From a virus, in IMG/VR virus record IMGVR_UViG_3300046336_000034, positions 1 through 64,000 of that record: a stretch of DNA of 64,000 nucleotides; one strand, 5' to 3'. Positions 51,240 to 57,570 of this stretch are shown here, piece by piece; position 1 is the first letter of the stretch; each line of letters starts with the position of its first letter. The position numbers were made by a program, and so were the translations under genes. The notes beneath the pieces were generated by a model. It made no database searches, was not told where the DNA came from, and saw only the letters and a list, made by a program, of their open reading frames with translations.

Positions 51240-51261
51240 AAGCCTCCCTATAGGAAGCTAG
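51236..51261 (-). terminator. Hairpin terminator downstream of tRNA-Thr
   Basis: Minus-strand AGCTTCC-TATA-GGGAGGCT followed by TTTTGC. It separates the tRNA/lipoprotein transcript from the packaging promoter. Confidence 0.6.
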
Positions 51262-51367
51262 TTAAAATTAATGACAATCTTTATTTAAACAGGCGTTGTC
51301 TTCCTGTTGACGCTTCGTACTTTTCAATACTCTCCGTGGTCAAAACGTGCCCTAAGGTAGTGGGACT

Positions 51368-51443
51368 TGGTGCTCCGTGGAGGATTTGAACCCACGACCT
51401 CACCCTTACAAGGGGCGCGCTCTTCCAACTGAGCTAACAGAGC
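51368..51443 (-). tRNA. tRNA-Thr (anticodon TGT)
   Basis: 76 nt with encoded CCA. Acceptor GCTCTGT/ACGGAGC, D arm GCTCAGTTGGAAGAGC, anticodon stem CGCCC/GGGTG with loop CTTGTAA (anticodon TGT), T arm with TTCAAAT loop and one mismatch, discriminator A. Confidence 0.93.
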
Positions 51444-51452
51444 TAATTCTTT

Positions 51453-52043
51453 TTAGACTTTACAATCGGTTGTACCATTCAGTACGCCGTAGATATGCGG
51501 TAACCAACCCTTGCGAACTTCACCGTTGGTGAACTTACCATCAACTACTTGCCCCTTGATGCCTACCTTAGCACCGCCAACATCTACAGCCATGCCAAGT
51601 GAACCATCGAGATTCATACCACCTTCAACAGGGTAATCAGTAAGAAATAAATTTAATTTAGATTGTTCTTTAACAATCTGACCATTCGCATCAAACACGA
51701 ACTTAAAACCGTTTCCCAGTAAAGTCATTTCACCTCCTTGATTTCGCACATCAGTAGGATAGTCTCCTGTAATCGTAATACCCTTAGATGCCGCCTCAAT
51801 CACTAGGGCTTTAACCCTATCTTCCATAGGTGAAGCATCTACAGAGCCTGTAATCTGGCAAGAGAACTTAGTCACTGCTGCAGGAGCAGTCTCAACAACT
51901 CCACTGGTGCAAGCTGTAGTAGCTAATATTAAGACAAGGGTAAAAATAATAAAGGAAACCTTCAACCAATGGTGATTCCAAAAATTCATATCTGGCTTAA
52001 TCCATTTATTAACCCCGTTAAGCGAGTAGTTTATTTTCAACAT
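51453..52043 (-). CDS. Lipoprotein of unknown function
   Basis: A 196-residue protein with a hydrophobic export signal (residues 28-43, VSFIIFTLVLILATT) ending in the lipobox ATTAC, so Cys45 would be lipidated. ATG at 52041-52043 has AAAGGACAAGA upstream, lying inside the HNH gene; a second ATG at codon 19 would give a more normal signal length. The exported part is a beta-like domain with GSVDASPMEDRVKALVIEAA. Phage lipoproteins of this sort often block receptors (superinfection exclusion); role here is inferred. Confidence 0.75.
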   Translation of the reverse strand: MLKINYSLNGVNKWIKPDMNFWNHHWLKVSFIIFTLVLILATTACTSGVVETAPAAVTKFSCQITGSVDASPMEDRVKALVIEAASKGITITGDYPTDVRNQGGEMTLLGNGFKFVFDANGQIVKEQSKLNLFLTDYPVEGGMNLDGSLGMAVDVGGAKVGIKGQVVDGKFTNGEVRKGWLPHIYGVLNGTTDCKV

Positions 52044-52593
52044 TCTTGTCCTTTTCTATTATAACTGGGTAAAATACGCCACTATACTCTAGCGCCTTAC
52101 TTTCATATACACTGCTTGCTTCCTGTGGTGTTGCAAAGCTTCCAAGATGGATTTTTTCACCTGTCAAGCTACGTATTTGAGCAACATATCTGCACGATTT
52201 TATATCCCAACTTACACCCTTAAGACCACTTGTATTGCTTCTAGGCTTACTTGTATTTCTTTTGTTTTCTCGGTGCGAGCAGACCCTGAGATTACTAATA
52301 CAATTATTAATAGGATTCCTATCAATATGGTCAATTAGGTTTTGTTCTCCGAAAGGAAATTTCCCATGAACATATAACCAAGCTAATCGGTGTTCCAAGT
52401 AGGCTTGACCATCAATCTTAATTACCCTATAGCCATTAGGTCTTAAATAACCTGCCCTGTTACCTACTACAATCTTGCTATAAATGGAACTTTTCTCAAT
52501 CCAAGTAAAGACTCCAGTATTGGAATCATATTTTAATAATTCTTTTAACCTGTCTAAAGTTAACTTTACTTCTTTTCTCTCGTTGGTTTTCAT
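52018..52593 (-). CDS. HNH homing endonuclease with AP2 domain
   Basis: A 191-residue protein: LKYDSNTGVFTW, HRLAWLYVHGKFP, HNH core LIDHIDRNPINNCISNLRVC, AP2-type SGLKGVSWDIKSCRYVAQIR. It overlaps the lipoprotein gene by 26 nt at its end and has leader RNA copy A upstream. It sits downstream of the ncRNA terminator and so may depend on its own weak promoter or read-through. GGAAACAAA precedes the ATG. Confidence 0.93.
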   Translation of the reverse strand: MKTNERKEVKLTLDRLKELLKYDSNTGVFTWIEKSSIYSKIVVGNRAGYLRPNGYRVIKIDGQAYLEHRLAWLYVHGKFPFGEQNLIDHIDRNPINNCISNLRVCSHRENKRNTSKPRSNTSGLKGVSWDIKSCRYVAQIRSLTGEKIHLGSFATPQEASSVYESKALEYSGVFYPVIIEKDKNVENKLLA

Positions 52594-52600
52594 TTTGTTT

Positions 52601-52683
52601 CCTTAGTTAATAGGATAGTTACTAATAAAACAATCAGCAGGAAGGTAACTAATCTTCTTTTCGAGAATGACTCTAGCTGTTGT
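52601..52683 (-). promoter_or_regulatory. Endonuclease-leader RNA element, copy A
   Basis: P1 ACAA-CAGC/GCTG-TTGT with one bulged base (52630-52638 with 52676-52683), P2 GAG/CTC (52663-52665 with 52671-52673), P3 GAAG/CTTC (52641-52644 with 52654-52657), junctions UA and GAAAA, loop of nine. Loop TTAGTTA (52646-52652) pairs 7 bp with TAACTAA (52603-52609), abutting the AAGG ribosome binding site. Confidence 0.8.
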
Positions 52684-52729
52684 AAATAAAAGAACTCCCA
52701 AGCAGTTAAACGTATCTAACCGATGGGAG
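52684..52729 (-). terminator. Terminator of the tRNA-Asn/large RNA transcript
   Basis: Minus-strand CTCCCA ... TGGGAG (52724-52729 with 52695-52700) with an inner GGTTA/TAACT stem, followed by TTCTTTTATTT. Confidence 0.8.
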
Positions 52730-52739
52730 CCGTGTTGTA

Positions 52740-53404
52740 GTTAACCCCTCTATTTGAGCTTGATATAGAGGCTTGAGGGGTGTTATGAAAGAAAGATAAA
52801 GCAAGCCTTACCTCATCCTTTTCTACCGTGGGTAGATAGGAAAATTATTAGTGCTACCTTTACGTAGCTCGGTCAAACCTTCCAAAGCGGATTGGCTTCT
52901 GGTAAGACAGGTTACAACATCAACTGAGTGCGCTTCCAGCAGGTACTCCCACCGGTCTCAGTATCTTTGTTGTTCTTGAAGATAACCCTCACACATGGAA
53001 AGTCATTGTGTAAAGCGGAACTCATCTCCGTTGTTATCTAATTTAATTGGTGCTTACTCGCGCACAGTAAGATAAAAGGGCATACAAGACTTTATCATCG
53101 TTACTCGCAATATCCCCTGAAATTTTACGCATAATCATTTCACCAAACGGTTACTGACTCAGAGGTATAGGTGACGCTTTCACCCTACTCCCGAAAGCGA
53201 TTCGTTGAATCAGTATGCGTTTGGTAAATAAATTGGTGTCAGTAATGAACTCTGACTTGCACTCTATCGACTAAATGTTTCTTGTGGGTGCATCCGACAT
53301 AAATTACGAGTCATCACCTCGTCTCACCAAAACCAAGTACACCCTCTGAGCAGTATCCCGTTTCATTTAGGTCTTACTTTATCAGCACTCGATGTACTTG
53401 GTTT
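52740..53404 (-). ncRNA. Large structured non-coding RNA (GOLLD/ROOL-like candidate)
   Basis: About 665 nt without a coding frame, lying between tRNA-Asn and a terminator and transcribed from the promoter at 53737-53764. It is dense with helices: CCAAAACCAAGTAC (53327-53340) pairs perfectly with 53394-53407, closing a domain right at the tRNA 3' end; 53142-53149 pairs with 53218-53225; 53153-53160 with 53207-53214 (one pair is G-U only in minus-strand RNA); 53175-53181 with 53193-53199; plus CTTAC/GTAAG, GATAAC/GTTATC and CTGAG/CTCAG stems further on. Size, phage setting and adjoining tRNA recall GOLLD and ROOL RNAs, but I cannot match a consensus by eye. Confidence 0.6.
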
Positions 53405-53480
53405 TGGCTCCTTTACCTCGACTTGAACGAGGGACATTTGCATTAACAGTGCAACGCTCTACCGACTGAGCTATAAAGGA
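53405..53480 (-). tRNA. tRNA-Asn (anticodon GTT)
   Basis: 76 nt with encoded CCA. Acceptor TCCTTTA/TAAAGGA, D arm GCTCAGTCGGTAGAGC, anticodon stem TTGCA/TGCAA with loop CTGTTAA, T arm CCTCG-TTCAAGT-CGAGG, discriminator G. Confidence 0.96.
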
Positions 53481-53483
53481 ATA

Positions 53484-53632
53484 ATTGGTGCAAGGACTCG
53501 ACCCCTCGTTCTTATAAACTCACCAGAGATGCATAACCTTACGGCACACATGGGAGAATCGAACTCCAAATTATCTTTATCTCACCTGAGAACCAAACCC
53601 AAAAACACTTCGGAAGTATTTCACTATGTACC
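53484..53632 (-). ncRNA. 5' part of the structured RNA transcript, with tRNA-like pieces
   Basis: Upstream of tRNA-Asn two pieces look tRNA-like but do not fold fully: 53543-53632 (8-bp GGTACATA/TGTGTGCC ends and a GGAG-TTCGATT-CTCC arm) and a shorter piece ending in GCACCA just before tRNA-Asn. A tight AAATACTTCCGAAGTGTTT hairpin lies inside the first. They may be decayed tRNAs or domains of the large RNA. Confidence 0.35.
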
Positions 53633-53736
53633 GTAAATGCTTTTTAGTTTGGGCAATGTCTAATTCCATTGTGTCAACATCTGAGCATACTGCTCGTTCG
53701 GTGGACTAACCGACCTACTAATTTGATGTATGTCTA

Positions 53737-53764
53737 ATTATATCACGACTTTTTCAGTTGTCAA
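53737..53764 (-). promoter_or_regulatory. Consensus sigma-70 promoter of the structured RNA locus
   Basis: TTGACA, 16 bp, TATAAT on the minus strand; the -35 overlaps the stop codon of the small zinc protein gene. The transcript would cover about 1 kb of RNA and the tRNA-Asn up to the terminator at 52.69 kb. Confidence 0.88.
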
Positions 53765-53943
53765 CAGATATTTTGCTCTTCTTCGATTCTAACCTTAGTA
53801 CGCCCTGTGGGGTTTAATAAAGTCTCAAGCTCTTCGTCAATATCTTCTGGAGACTCTTCTTCCGCAAGACAATACCTGCACTTATATATTTTTGTTTCAC
53901 TGATATTAGTAAAGTTTACTTTACACTTGTAGCACTTAGCCAT
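53761..53943 (-). CDS. Zinc-ribbon hypothetical protein (60 aa)
   Basis: MAKCYKCKVNFTN ... YKCRYCLAEE gives two Cys pairs, then an acidic C-terminal half. ATG at 53941-53943 follows an AT-rich stretch with only a weak ribosome binding site. It is alone behind its own consensus promoter with a 190-nt leader that contains complementary segments. Possibly a transcription or RNA-processing adaptor; unrecognised. Confidence 0.75.
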   Translation of the reverse strand: MAKCYKCKVNFTNISETKIYKCRYCLAEEESPEDIDEELETLLNPTGRTKVRIEEEQNIC

Positions 53944-54138
53944 TTTTTATTCTTATTATTAGTTCTTGTTTAGACTGGTTACTAATCCAGCGGCGGTTCA
54001 ATAAAAAGGAGATAAATATTGCCGTCAGATTATTTATCGTGTAGATAGAATCAAGACTTCAGTTAGTAACAGGGTTACTTGGGTTTATACCAAAATAGAT
54101 TATTACAATTCGTATCTTTAATTTTGCACGATTAGTCT
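53944..54138 (-). promoter_or_regulatory. Structured leader of the 60-residue zinc protein
   Basis: The leader has GATAAAT/ATTTATC (7 bp, 54009-54040 region), GTAAC-CCT-GTTAC, and a CTGG-ATTAGTAA-CCAG hairpin whose loop complements the upstream TTACTAA. It shares the loop word TTAGTAAC with leader copy A but not the three-way junction. Regulation by RNA structure is an inference. Confidence 0.4.
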
Positions 54139-54167
54139 ATTATATCATAATATTCTACAAATGTCAA
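54139..54167 (-). promoter_or_regulatory. Consensus sigma-70 promoter
   Basis: TTGACA, 17 bp, TATAAT on the minus strand, upstream of the small zinc protein and just past the HNH gene stop. Confidence 0.9.
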
Positions 54168-54178
54168 GTGAAATGCTT

Positions 54179-54703
54179 TTACACGTCTTTCCTTTGAAAA
54201 TCTTTGTGGTGCTTTGCTTCTGCTGCTTTACGAGCAACGATTGCATCTTCCAAACAACTGAAGTAACCAAGGTGCTCACGAGTACTAGTGGTGATGTAGG
54301 CTTTCCATTTTTGGGACTTCTTGCTCCAAGATATACCTTTAGTCCCTGAAGTATTGTTTTTAGGCTTAACTCTGTTTTGACTATTCTCTTTATATGTTGC
54401 CTCTCGTAAATTCACTAATCTGTTATCAGCTCTATTACCGTTTACATGGTCAATAGTTTTAACAGGAAACTTTCCATTTGAGATTAACCAGATTATTCGG
54501 TGGGTTAAATATTTCATTCCTTTATAGGTAATATAGCAGTACCCCGTTCTTTCGTCTAAATATCCAGCAGGAGAATCTTTTTTGATTCTTCTACCTACAT
54601 CTACTGTCCAGTAAAGTTCTCCTGAATTAGGGATATATTTTAAGACCATAGTAGCCTCTTCAAAGGACAACTGTTTTTCTTTCTTTTTGCTTATTTCTGT
54701 CAT
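54179..54703 (-). CDS. HNH homing endonuclease with AP2 domain
   Basis: A 174-residue protein: LKYIPNSGELYWTVD, HRIIWLISNGKFP, HNH core IDHVNGNRADNRLVNLREA, AP2-type SGTKGISWSKKSQKWKAYIT. It overlaps the upstream 66-residue gene by 4 nt (ATGA) and has no leader element, so it is read with that gene. N-terminus is Lys-rich. Confidence 0.92.
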   Translation of the reverse strand: MTEISKKKEKQLSFEEATMVLKYIPNSGELYWTVDVGRRIKKDSPAGYLDERTGYCYITYKGMKYLTHRIIWLISNGKFPVKTIDHVNGNRADNRLVNLREATYKENSQNRVKPKNNTSGTKGISWSKKSQKWKAYITTSTREHLGYFSCLEDAIVARKAAEAKHHKDFQRKDV

Positions 54704-54900
54704 TGCATATCGAAACCTATTTTAATAGTAGTTTTACCTGTATTCAACGAATCTTCTGCGATGATATGTTGACTACCTAGAGTTATTTCTTCATACGAGA
54801 AGCCCCTCCCTGTTCTAGGATTCTCCATCCAACCTGAAATCTTGATTTCAGTTTCATCCTTAAATTCCTTAAGTAATTCCCTCATTTTTCCCACTTGCAT
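54700..54900 (-). CDS. 66-residue hypothetical protein
   Basis: MQVGKMRELLKEFKDETEIKIS, followed by a turn and beta strands. It resembles the small phage domain in which LL..F.DD.EI.I precedes a variable loop; function unknown. ATG after GGAGAAATAG. Confidence 0.7.
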   Translation of the reverse strand: MQVGKMRELLKEFKDETEIKISGWMENPRTGRGFSYEEITLGSQHIIAEDSLNTGKTTIKIGFDMQ

Positions 54901-54910
54901 CTATTTCTCC

Positions 54911-55399
54911 TTAATCAAAACAACAAAACTTTGTTAAAACCTTCGCTGATTGTAATTGTAACACAATTAATCTACGTTGTGCCTCTATTATATCAAAAAC
55001 TATGTCCTTCTTCACTACCTTGTCCTTAAAATATATCACAAGGAAGTTATACTTGTCTGTAGGGTGAGGTTGTATCTTAAGTGCACCACTTAGATTCTTA
55101 GCAGCTTCATTAACCTTGTTAAAAACTGAAGAAGGTACAACCCTAAGATTTGATAACCTATTATCAGTCTTACTTAAATTTAAGTGAAGAATCTTCTGAT
55201 TTTTTCTAAGCTTCTTATTATTCCCTAAAGTCCAACATAGGCGGTCAGCTTTGAATTTAGTTTTCTTCTTTATGGTGCTGTCCCAGACAGTGATAAACCC
55301 CTCAGCGTCTGGAGCAATTCTACGCCCTGCTTCTTTGGACTGGATTTCACCTGTTAATGGGTTGTATGCTAACAGTTCGTTAATTCTTTGAAGTTCCAA
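54911..55399 (-). CDS. HNH-fold protein lacking the catalytic residues
   Basis: A 162-residue protein that follows the HNH-AP2 pattern (LLAYNPLTGEI, AGRRIAPDAEGFITVWD, KADRLCWTLGNNKKLR, NRLSNLRVVPSS), but the DH(I/V)DGN core is replaced by LHLNLSKTDNRLSNLR, losing the catalytic Asp-His. The domain may have been kept for DNA or RNA binding. The start is TTG (55397-55399). A promoter and a 90-nt structured leader precede it. It could act as a regulator of the leftward genes. Confidence 0.65.
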   Translation of the reverse strand: MELQRINELLAYNPLTGEIQSKEAGRRIAPDAEGFITVWDSTIKKKTKFKADRLCWTLGNNKKLRKNQKILHLNLSKTDNRLSNLRVVPSSVFNKVNEAAKNLSGALKIQPHPTDKYNFLVIYFKDKVVKKDIVFDIIEAQRRLIVLQLQSAKVLTKFCCFD

Positions 55400-55489
55400 G
55401 TTGTAATATCCTTTTAAATGTCTATTAGAGTGCCTTACAAGCCTTAATAGGCACTTTTAAGACCGTTATAGCGAACATCCTAGGGTACA
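55400..55489 (-). promoter_or_regulatory. Structured leader of the HNH-fold gene
   Basis: Contains an AGTGCC/GGCACT stem with loop segment CTATTA complementary to downstream TAATAG, an H-type pseudoknot of 6 + 6 bp, 20-30 nt ahead of the AAAAGGAT ribosome binding site. It is not the same fold as leader copies A-F. Confidence 0.45.
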
Positions 55490-55504
55490 CTAGCACAGAG
55501 TCAA
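55477..55504 (-). promoter_or_regulatory. Sigma-70 promoter
   Basis: TTGACT, 16 bp, TAGGAT on the minus strand, inside the end of the 35-residue membrane-peptide gene. Confidence 0.6.
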
Positions 55505-55597
55505 GTAAATCGTTCCTAGCACTGCTAATAGGGTAATAATGCCCCCACCTAGGATGACTACTTGTGCTGGATTTATGTGTTTTAATGTGTTTATCAT
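55490..55597 (-). CDS. 35-residue single-span membrane peptide
   Basis: ATG at 55595-55597, TAG at 55490-55492. The product has a short basic start (MINTLKHINPAQ) and one long hydrophobic helix to the end (VVILGGGIITLLAVLGTIYL). AAAGGTC lies seven bases upstream, inside the preceding gene's last codons. Possibly a toxin-like or membrane-modifying early peptide. Confidence 0.55.
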   Translation of the reverse strand: MINTLKHINPAQVVILGGGIITLLAVLGTIYLTLC

Positions 55598-55894
55598 CTA
55601 CATGACCTTTAATTTATGCATTCCCCAGTACCTGCGCACTGGAGAACCCACCATTGCACGAATCTTCTTAAAGGCTGTGCAGTCTTTTGTTAGTTTCTCT
55701 ATTGCCAAAGCAGTTCGTAAGAACTTAGAGTCCTTGTTAACATTAGTCAAAGCTTCTACATATAACTTTTTAAGTGCTCCCTCGGAAATAGTAAAATTCT
55801 CCTGTGAAAAATCACACAGTAGAAGGTTAACCTCAAAATCCTCTAAGCGGTCTTCATTTTTTACACGTAAATACTGTTCTAGTGAAATTTGCAC
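55598..55894 (-). CDS. 98-residue hypothetical protein (first leftward gene)
   Basis: I choose GTG at 55892-55894 (VQISLEQYLRVKNEDRLEDF) because AAAAGGAGTTAACA lies directly upstream; the longer frame runs into the promoter. The product is helical and charged, with a basic C-terminus (KKIRAMVGSPVRRYWGMHKL). It is the first gene of leftward transcription at the divergence point, so probably early. No family recognised. Confidence 0.65.
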   Translation of the reverse strand: MQISLEQYLRVKNEDRLEDFEVNLLLCDFSQENFTISEGALKKLYVEALTNVNKDSKFLRTALAIEKLTKDCTAFKKIRAMVGSPVRRYWGMHKLKVM

Positions 55895-55922
55895 TGTTAA
55901 CTCCTTTTGCACTCTGTCAAAT

Positions 55923-55951
55923 AGTATAACATTAAAAAAGAATAAATACAA
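55923..55951 (-). promoter_or_regulatory. Leftward promoter at the divergence point
   Basis: TTGTAT, 17 bp, TATACT on the minus strand, 29 nt upstream of the first leftward gene. Confidence 0.7.
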
Positions 55952-56032
55952 GCTTTTGTAGGTAATAAACAACATTTATTTATCAAAAACTTGTCCTAAG
56001 TCAATAATCTCTAAAATAAGTTAGTTTTGTAT

Positions 56033-56061
56033 TTGACAAAAAAGTGTTTTTATGATACAAT
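56033..56061 (+). promoter_or_regulatory. Rightward promoter 1
   Basis: TTGACA, 17 bp, TACAAT. The first rightward coding sequence is 500 nt away and a terminator intervenes, so the main product may be a non-coding RNA. Confidence 0.85.
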
Positions 56062-56267
56062 TAAAGGTATTAAAAATCTCACAAAAACAAACAAACTTAC
56101 AGGTTACAAATTATAATATAGTATTATATAGAAATAAAAATAATAAAGGTAGTAAAGCTTCGATGTAGACATCGAGAATGTTGCAACTGTGGTATAGACA
56201 CCACAGAAGTAAACTTCTAAGAGTTTTGCACAATAAAGAGAAACCATTTAAGTTTAAAGGGTATTAC

Positions 56268-56296
56268 TTGACTTTTATGTAAAAACATGATAAGAT
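56268..56296 (+). promoter_or_regulatory. Rightward promoter 2
   Basis: TTGACT, 17 bp, TAAGAT. Confidence 0.7.
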
Positions 56297-56454
56297 AGGG
56301 TTTTTTAAATTCATGTGTAAACTACACATAAGTGTACCAGTCTTTAGCTTTGTATTAATATATTTATAATTAATTTATTTTAAGCTTTTAAGGGTATTAT
56401 CCTCTGTGATGTAAACATCACGATTATTATACTTATACTTCACGCTTGACTCAC

Positions 56455-56486
56455 ACCCCTTCGGAGCAGTCCCTAGGGGTTTTATT
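56455..56486 (+). terminator. Rightward terminator before the first plus-strand gene
   Basis: ACCCCT ... AGGGGT hairpin followed by TTTATTT, ahead of rightward promoter 3. Confidence 0.75.
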
Positions 56487-56518
56487 TCGTCCTTATTTGT
56501 AACAAGATGTAAAATCTC

Positions 56519-56546
56519 TTGCAATTTTGATTTATTGTGCTAGAAT
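56519..56546 (+). promoter_or_regulatory. Rightward promoter 3, for the early gene block
   Basis: TTGCAA, 16 bp, TAGAAT, 28 nt before the first rightward gene. Confidence 0.75.
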
Positions 56547-56573
56547 CCAAATATCTAAACAAAAAGGAGAAAT

Positions 56574-56936
56574 ATGGGATTCTTTAACTTCAAATGTAAA
56601 CCTACTGAAGAACTTAAACCACTTCCTAAGATGAGTAATACAAAGCTCTCTGAACTTATTAAAGCTATTACCGAAGGTAAAGTAATTCAAATGTGTTGGT
56701 CTGGGTGTATGAATTGGTTAGATATGTCTCCTCGTTCGCTTGAGCAATTCCTAGATGTGTTCCTTGAAGAACGATGGGGCTTTCCTGTTTGGTTTAAGGT
56801 TAAACCTGAAGAAGTGCTAAATAACCTAGAAAGTACTCAGAATGATATTGCTTCTATTTTTATTACCCTACATAGACTTCAGAAACAGGTAGACAGCCTA
56901 GCTGACATAATTCTTAAAAAGGAGAGCCACTTATGA
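56574..56936 (+). CDS. 120-residue hypothetical protein
   Basis: ATG behind AAAAAGGAGAAAT. The N-terminus is polar (FNFKCKPTEELKPLPKMSNT), the middle has aromatic residues (MCWSGCMNWLDM), and the end is an amphipathic helix (IFITLHRLQKQVDSLADIIL). First gene of the rightward block. No family recognised. Confidence 0.8.
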   Translation: MGFFNFKCKPTEELKPLPKMSNTKLSELIKAITEGKVIQMCWSGCMNWLDMSPRSLEQFLDVFLEERWGFPVWFKVKPEEVLNNLESTQNDIASIFITLHRLQKQVDSLADIILKKESHL

Positions 56937-57289
56937 ATGATAAACAACGCTTAGATGCTTATGTGCTTGCTGCTATGACTGGTATGGTTGGAAATGTATC
57001 TTTACTCTCCGCTTCTACAACTGAGTACGGGTATAAGCAAATATACAAGTTCGCAAAAGGCATGTTGGATTATGTGGATGAACAGTCCCCGCAAGTGCAA
57101 CCTGAAGAAGACGCTGAAGGTTGGATTTTAAACACAGGCACTAAGCCTGAGAATATAAGTTCAGATATTGAGATTATATTTAGAGATGGACAAAAGTACA
57201 TTAATGCTAATTCAAGTTGGGTACGTTGGAGTCTTGACCCTATGGGACAACATATCGGTGATGTTATTAAATGGAGGAAAGCACAATGA
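56933..57289 (+). CDS. 118-residue hypothetical protein
   Basis: Overlaps the previous gene by ATGA with GGAGAGCCACTT upstream. First half helical (DAYVLAAMTGMVGNVSLL), second half beta-like with EIIFRDGQKYINANSSWVRW. No family recognised; likely early. Confidence 0.75.
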   Translation: MNDKQRLDAYVLAAMTGMVGNVSLLSASTTEYGYKQIYKFAKGMLDYVDEQSPQVQPEEDAEGWILNTGTKPENISSDIEIIFRDGQKYINANSSWVRWSLDPMGQHIGDVIKWRKAQ

Positions 57290-57570
57290 GTGTTATTTAT
57301 AAGTACCCTTTACCAGTTCAGGAAAAGCACATAATTGAGCTTCCTGTAGGTGCAAGAATTATCCGTGTTGAAGACGTGGACGGTTTATTTTTCCTTTGGG
57401 CTGTGGTTGACCCTGAAACTCGCCTCACTGAACAAAGACACCTTGAGTTCTACAAGACAGGACAACCTATTGAGAATTCAGGGGATTTAGTGTACCTAGG
57501 GTTATGCAAATTATTCATAATGCAGGAACTTGGTCTTTATGTCTTTGAGAGGGTTTATTATGAAGTTTAA
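57286..57570 (+). CDS. 94-residue DUF7352-like protein
   Basis: I start at MSVIYKYPLPVQ (57286) because GGAGG precedes it and the earlier ATG overlaps that site. IYKYPLPVQ ... IELPVGARIIRVEDVDGLFFLWAVVDP matches a common family of short phage proteins of unknown function (DUF7352-like). Overlaps the gene before by 4 nt. Confidence 0.7.
   Translation: MSVIYKYPLPVQEKHIIELPVGARIIRVEDVDGLFFLWAVVDPETRLTEQRHLEFYKTGQPIENSGDLVYLGLCKLFIMQELGLYVFERVYYEV

Larger units (their letters stand above)
56068..56486 (+). ncRNA. Candidate non-coding RNA with serial hairpins
   Basis: No coding frame. Five short perfect hairpins with a GTA(A/G)AC-type loop: 56160-56175, 56187-56206 (longer loop), 56205-56218, 56313-56329 and 56406-56421. 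A second promoter (56268) and a terminator (56455-56486) bound the 3' part, giving RNAs of about 420 and 180 nt. Confidence 0.5.

Noticed and set aside
52601-52683. Hammerhead ribozyme for the leader element (GAAA between two helices)
   Set aside because: The CUGAUGA strand of the hammerhead core is missing in all copies; the P1-P2 junction is only UA. Twister and pistol motifs also do not fit by eye.
53543-53632. A third tRNA (Pro-like anticodon TGG or class II)
   Set aside because: D loop lacks GG, the variable region is unstructured, acceptor and T arms are not adjacent; kept only as a tRNA-like piece.
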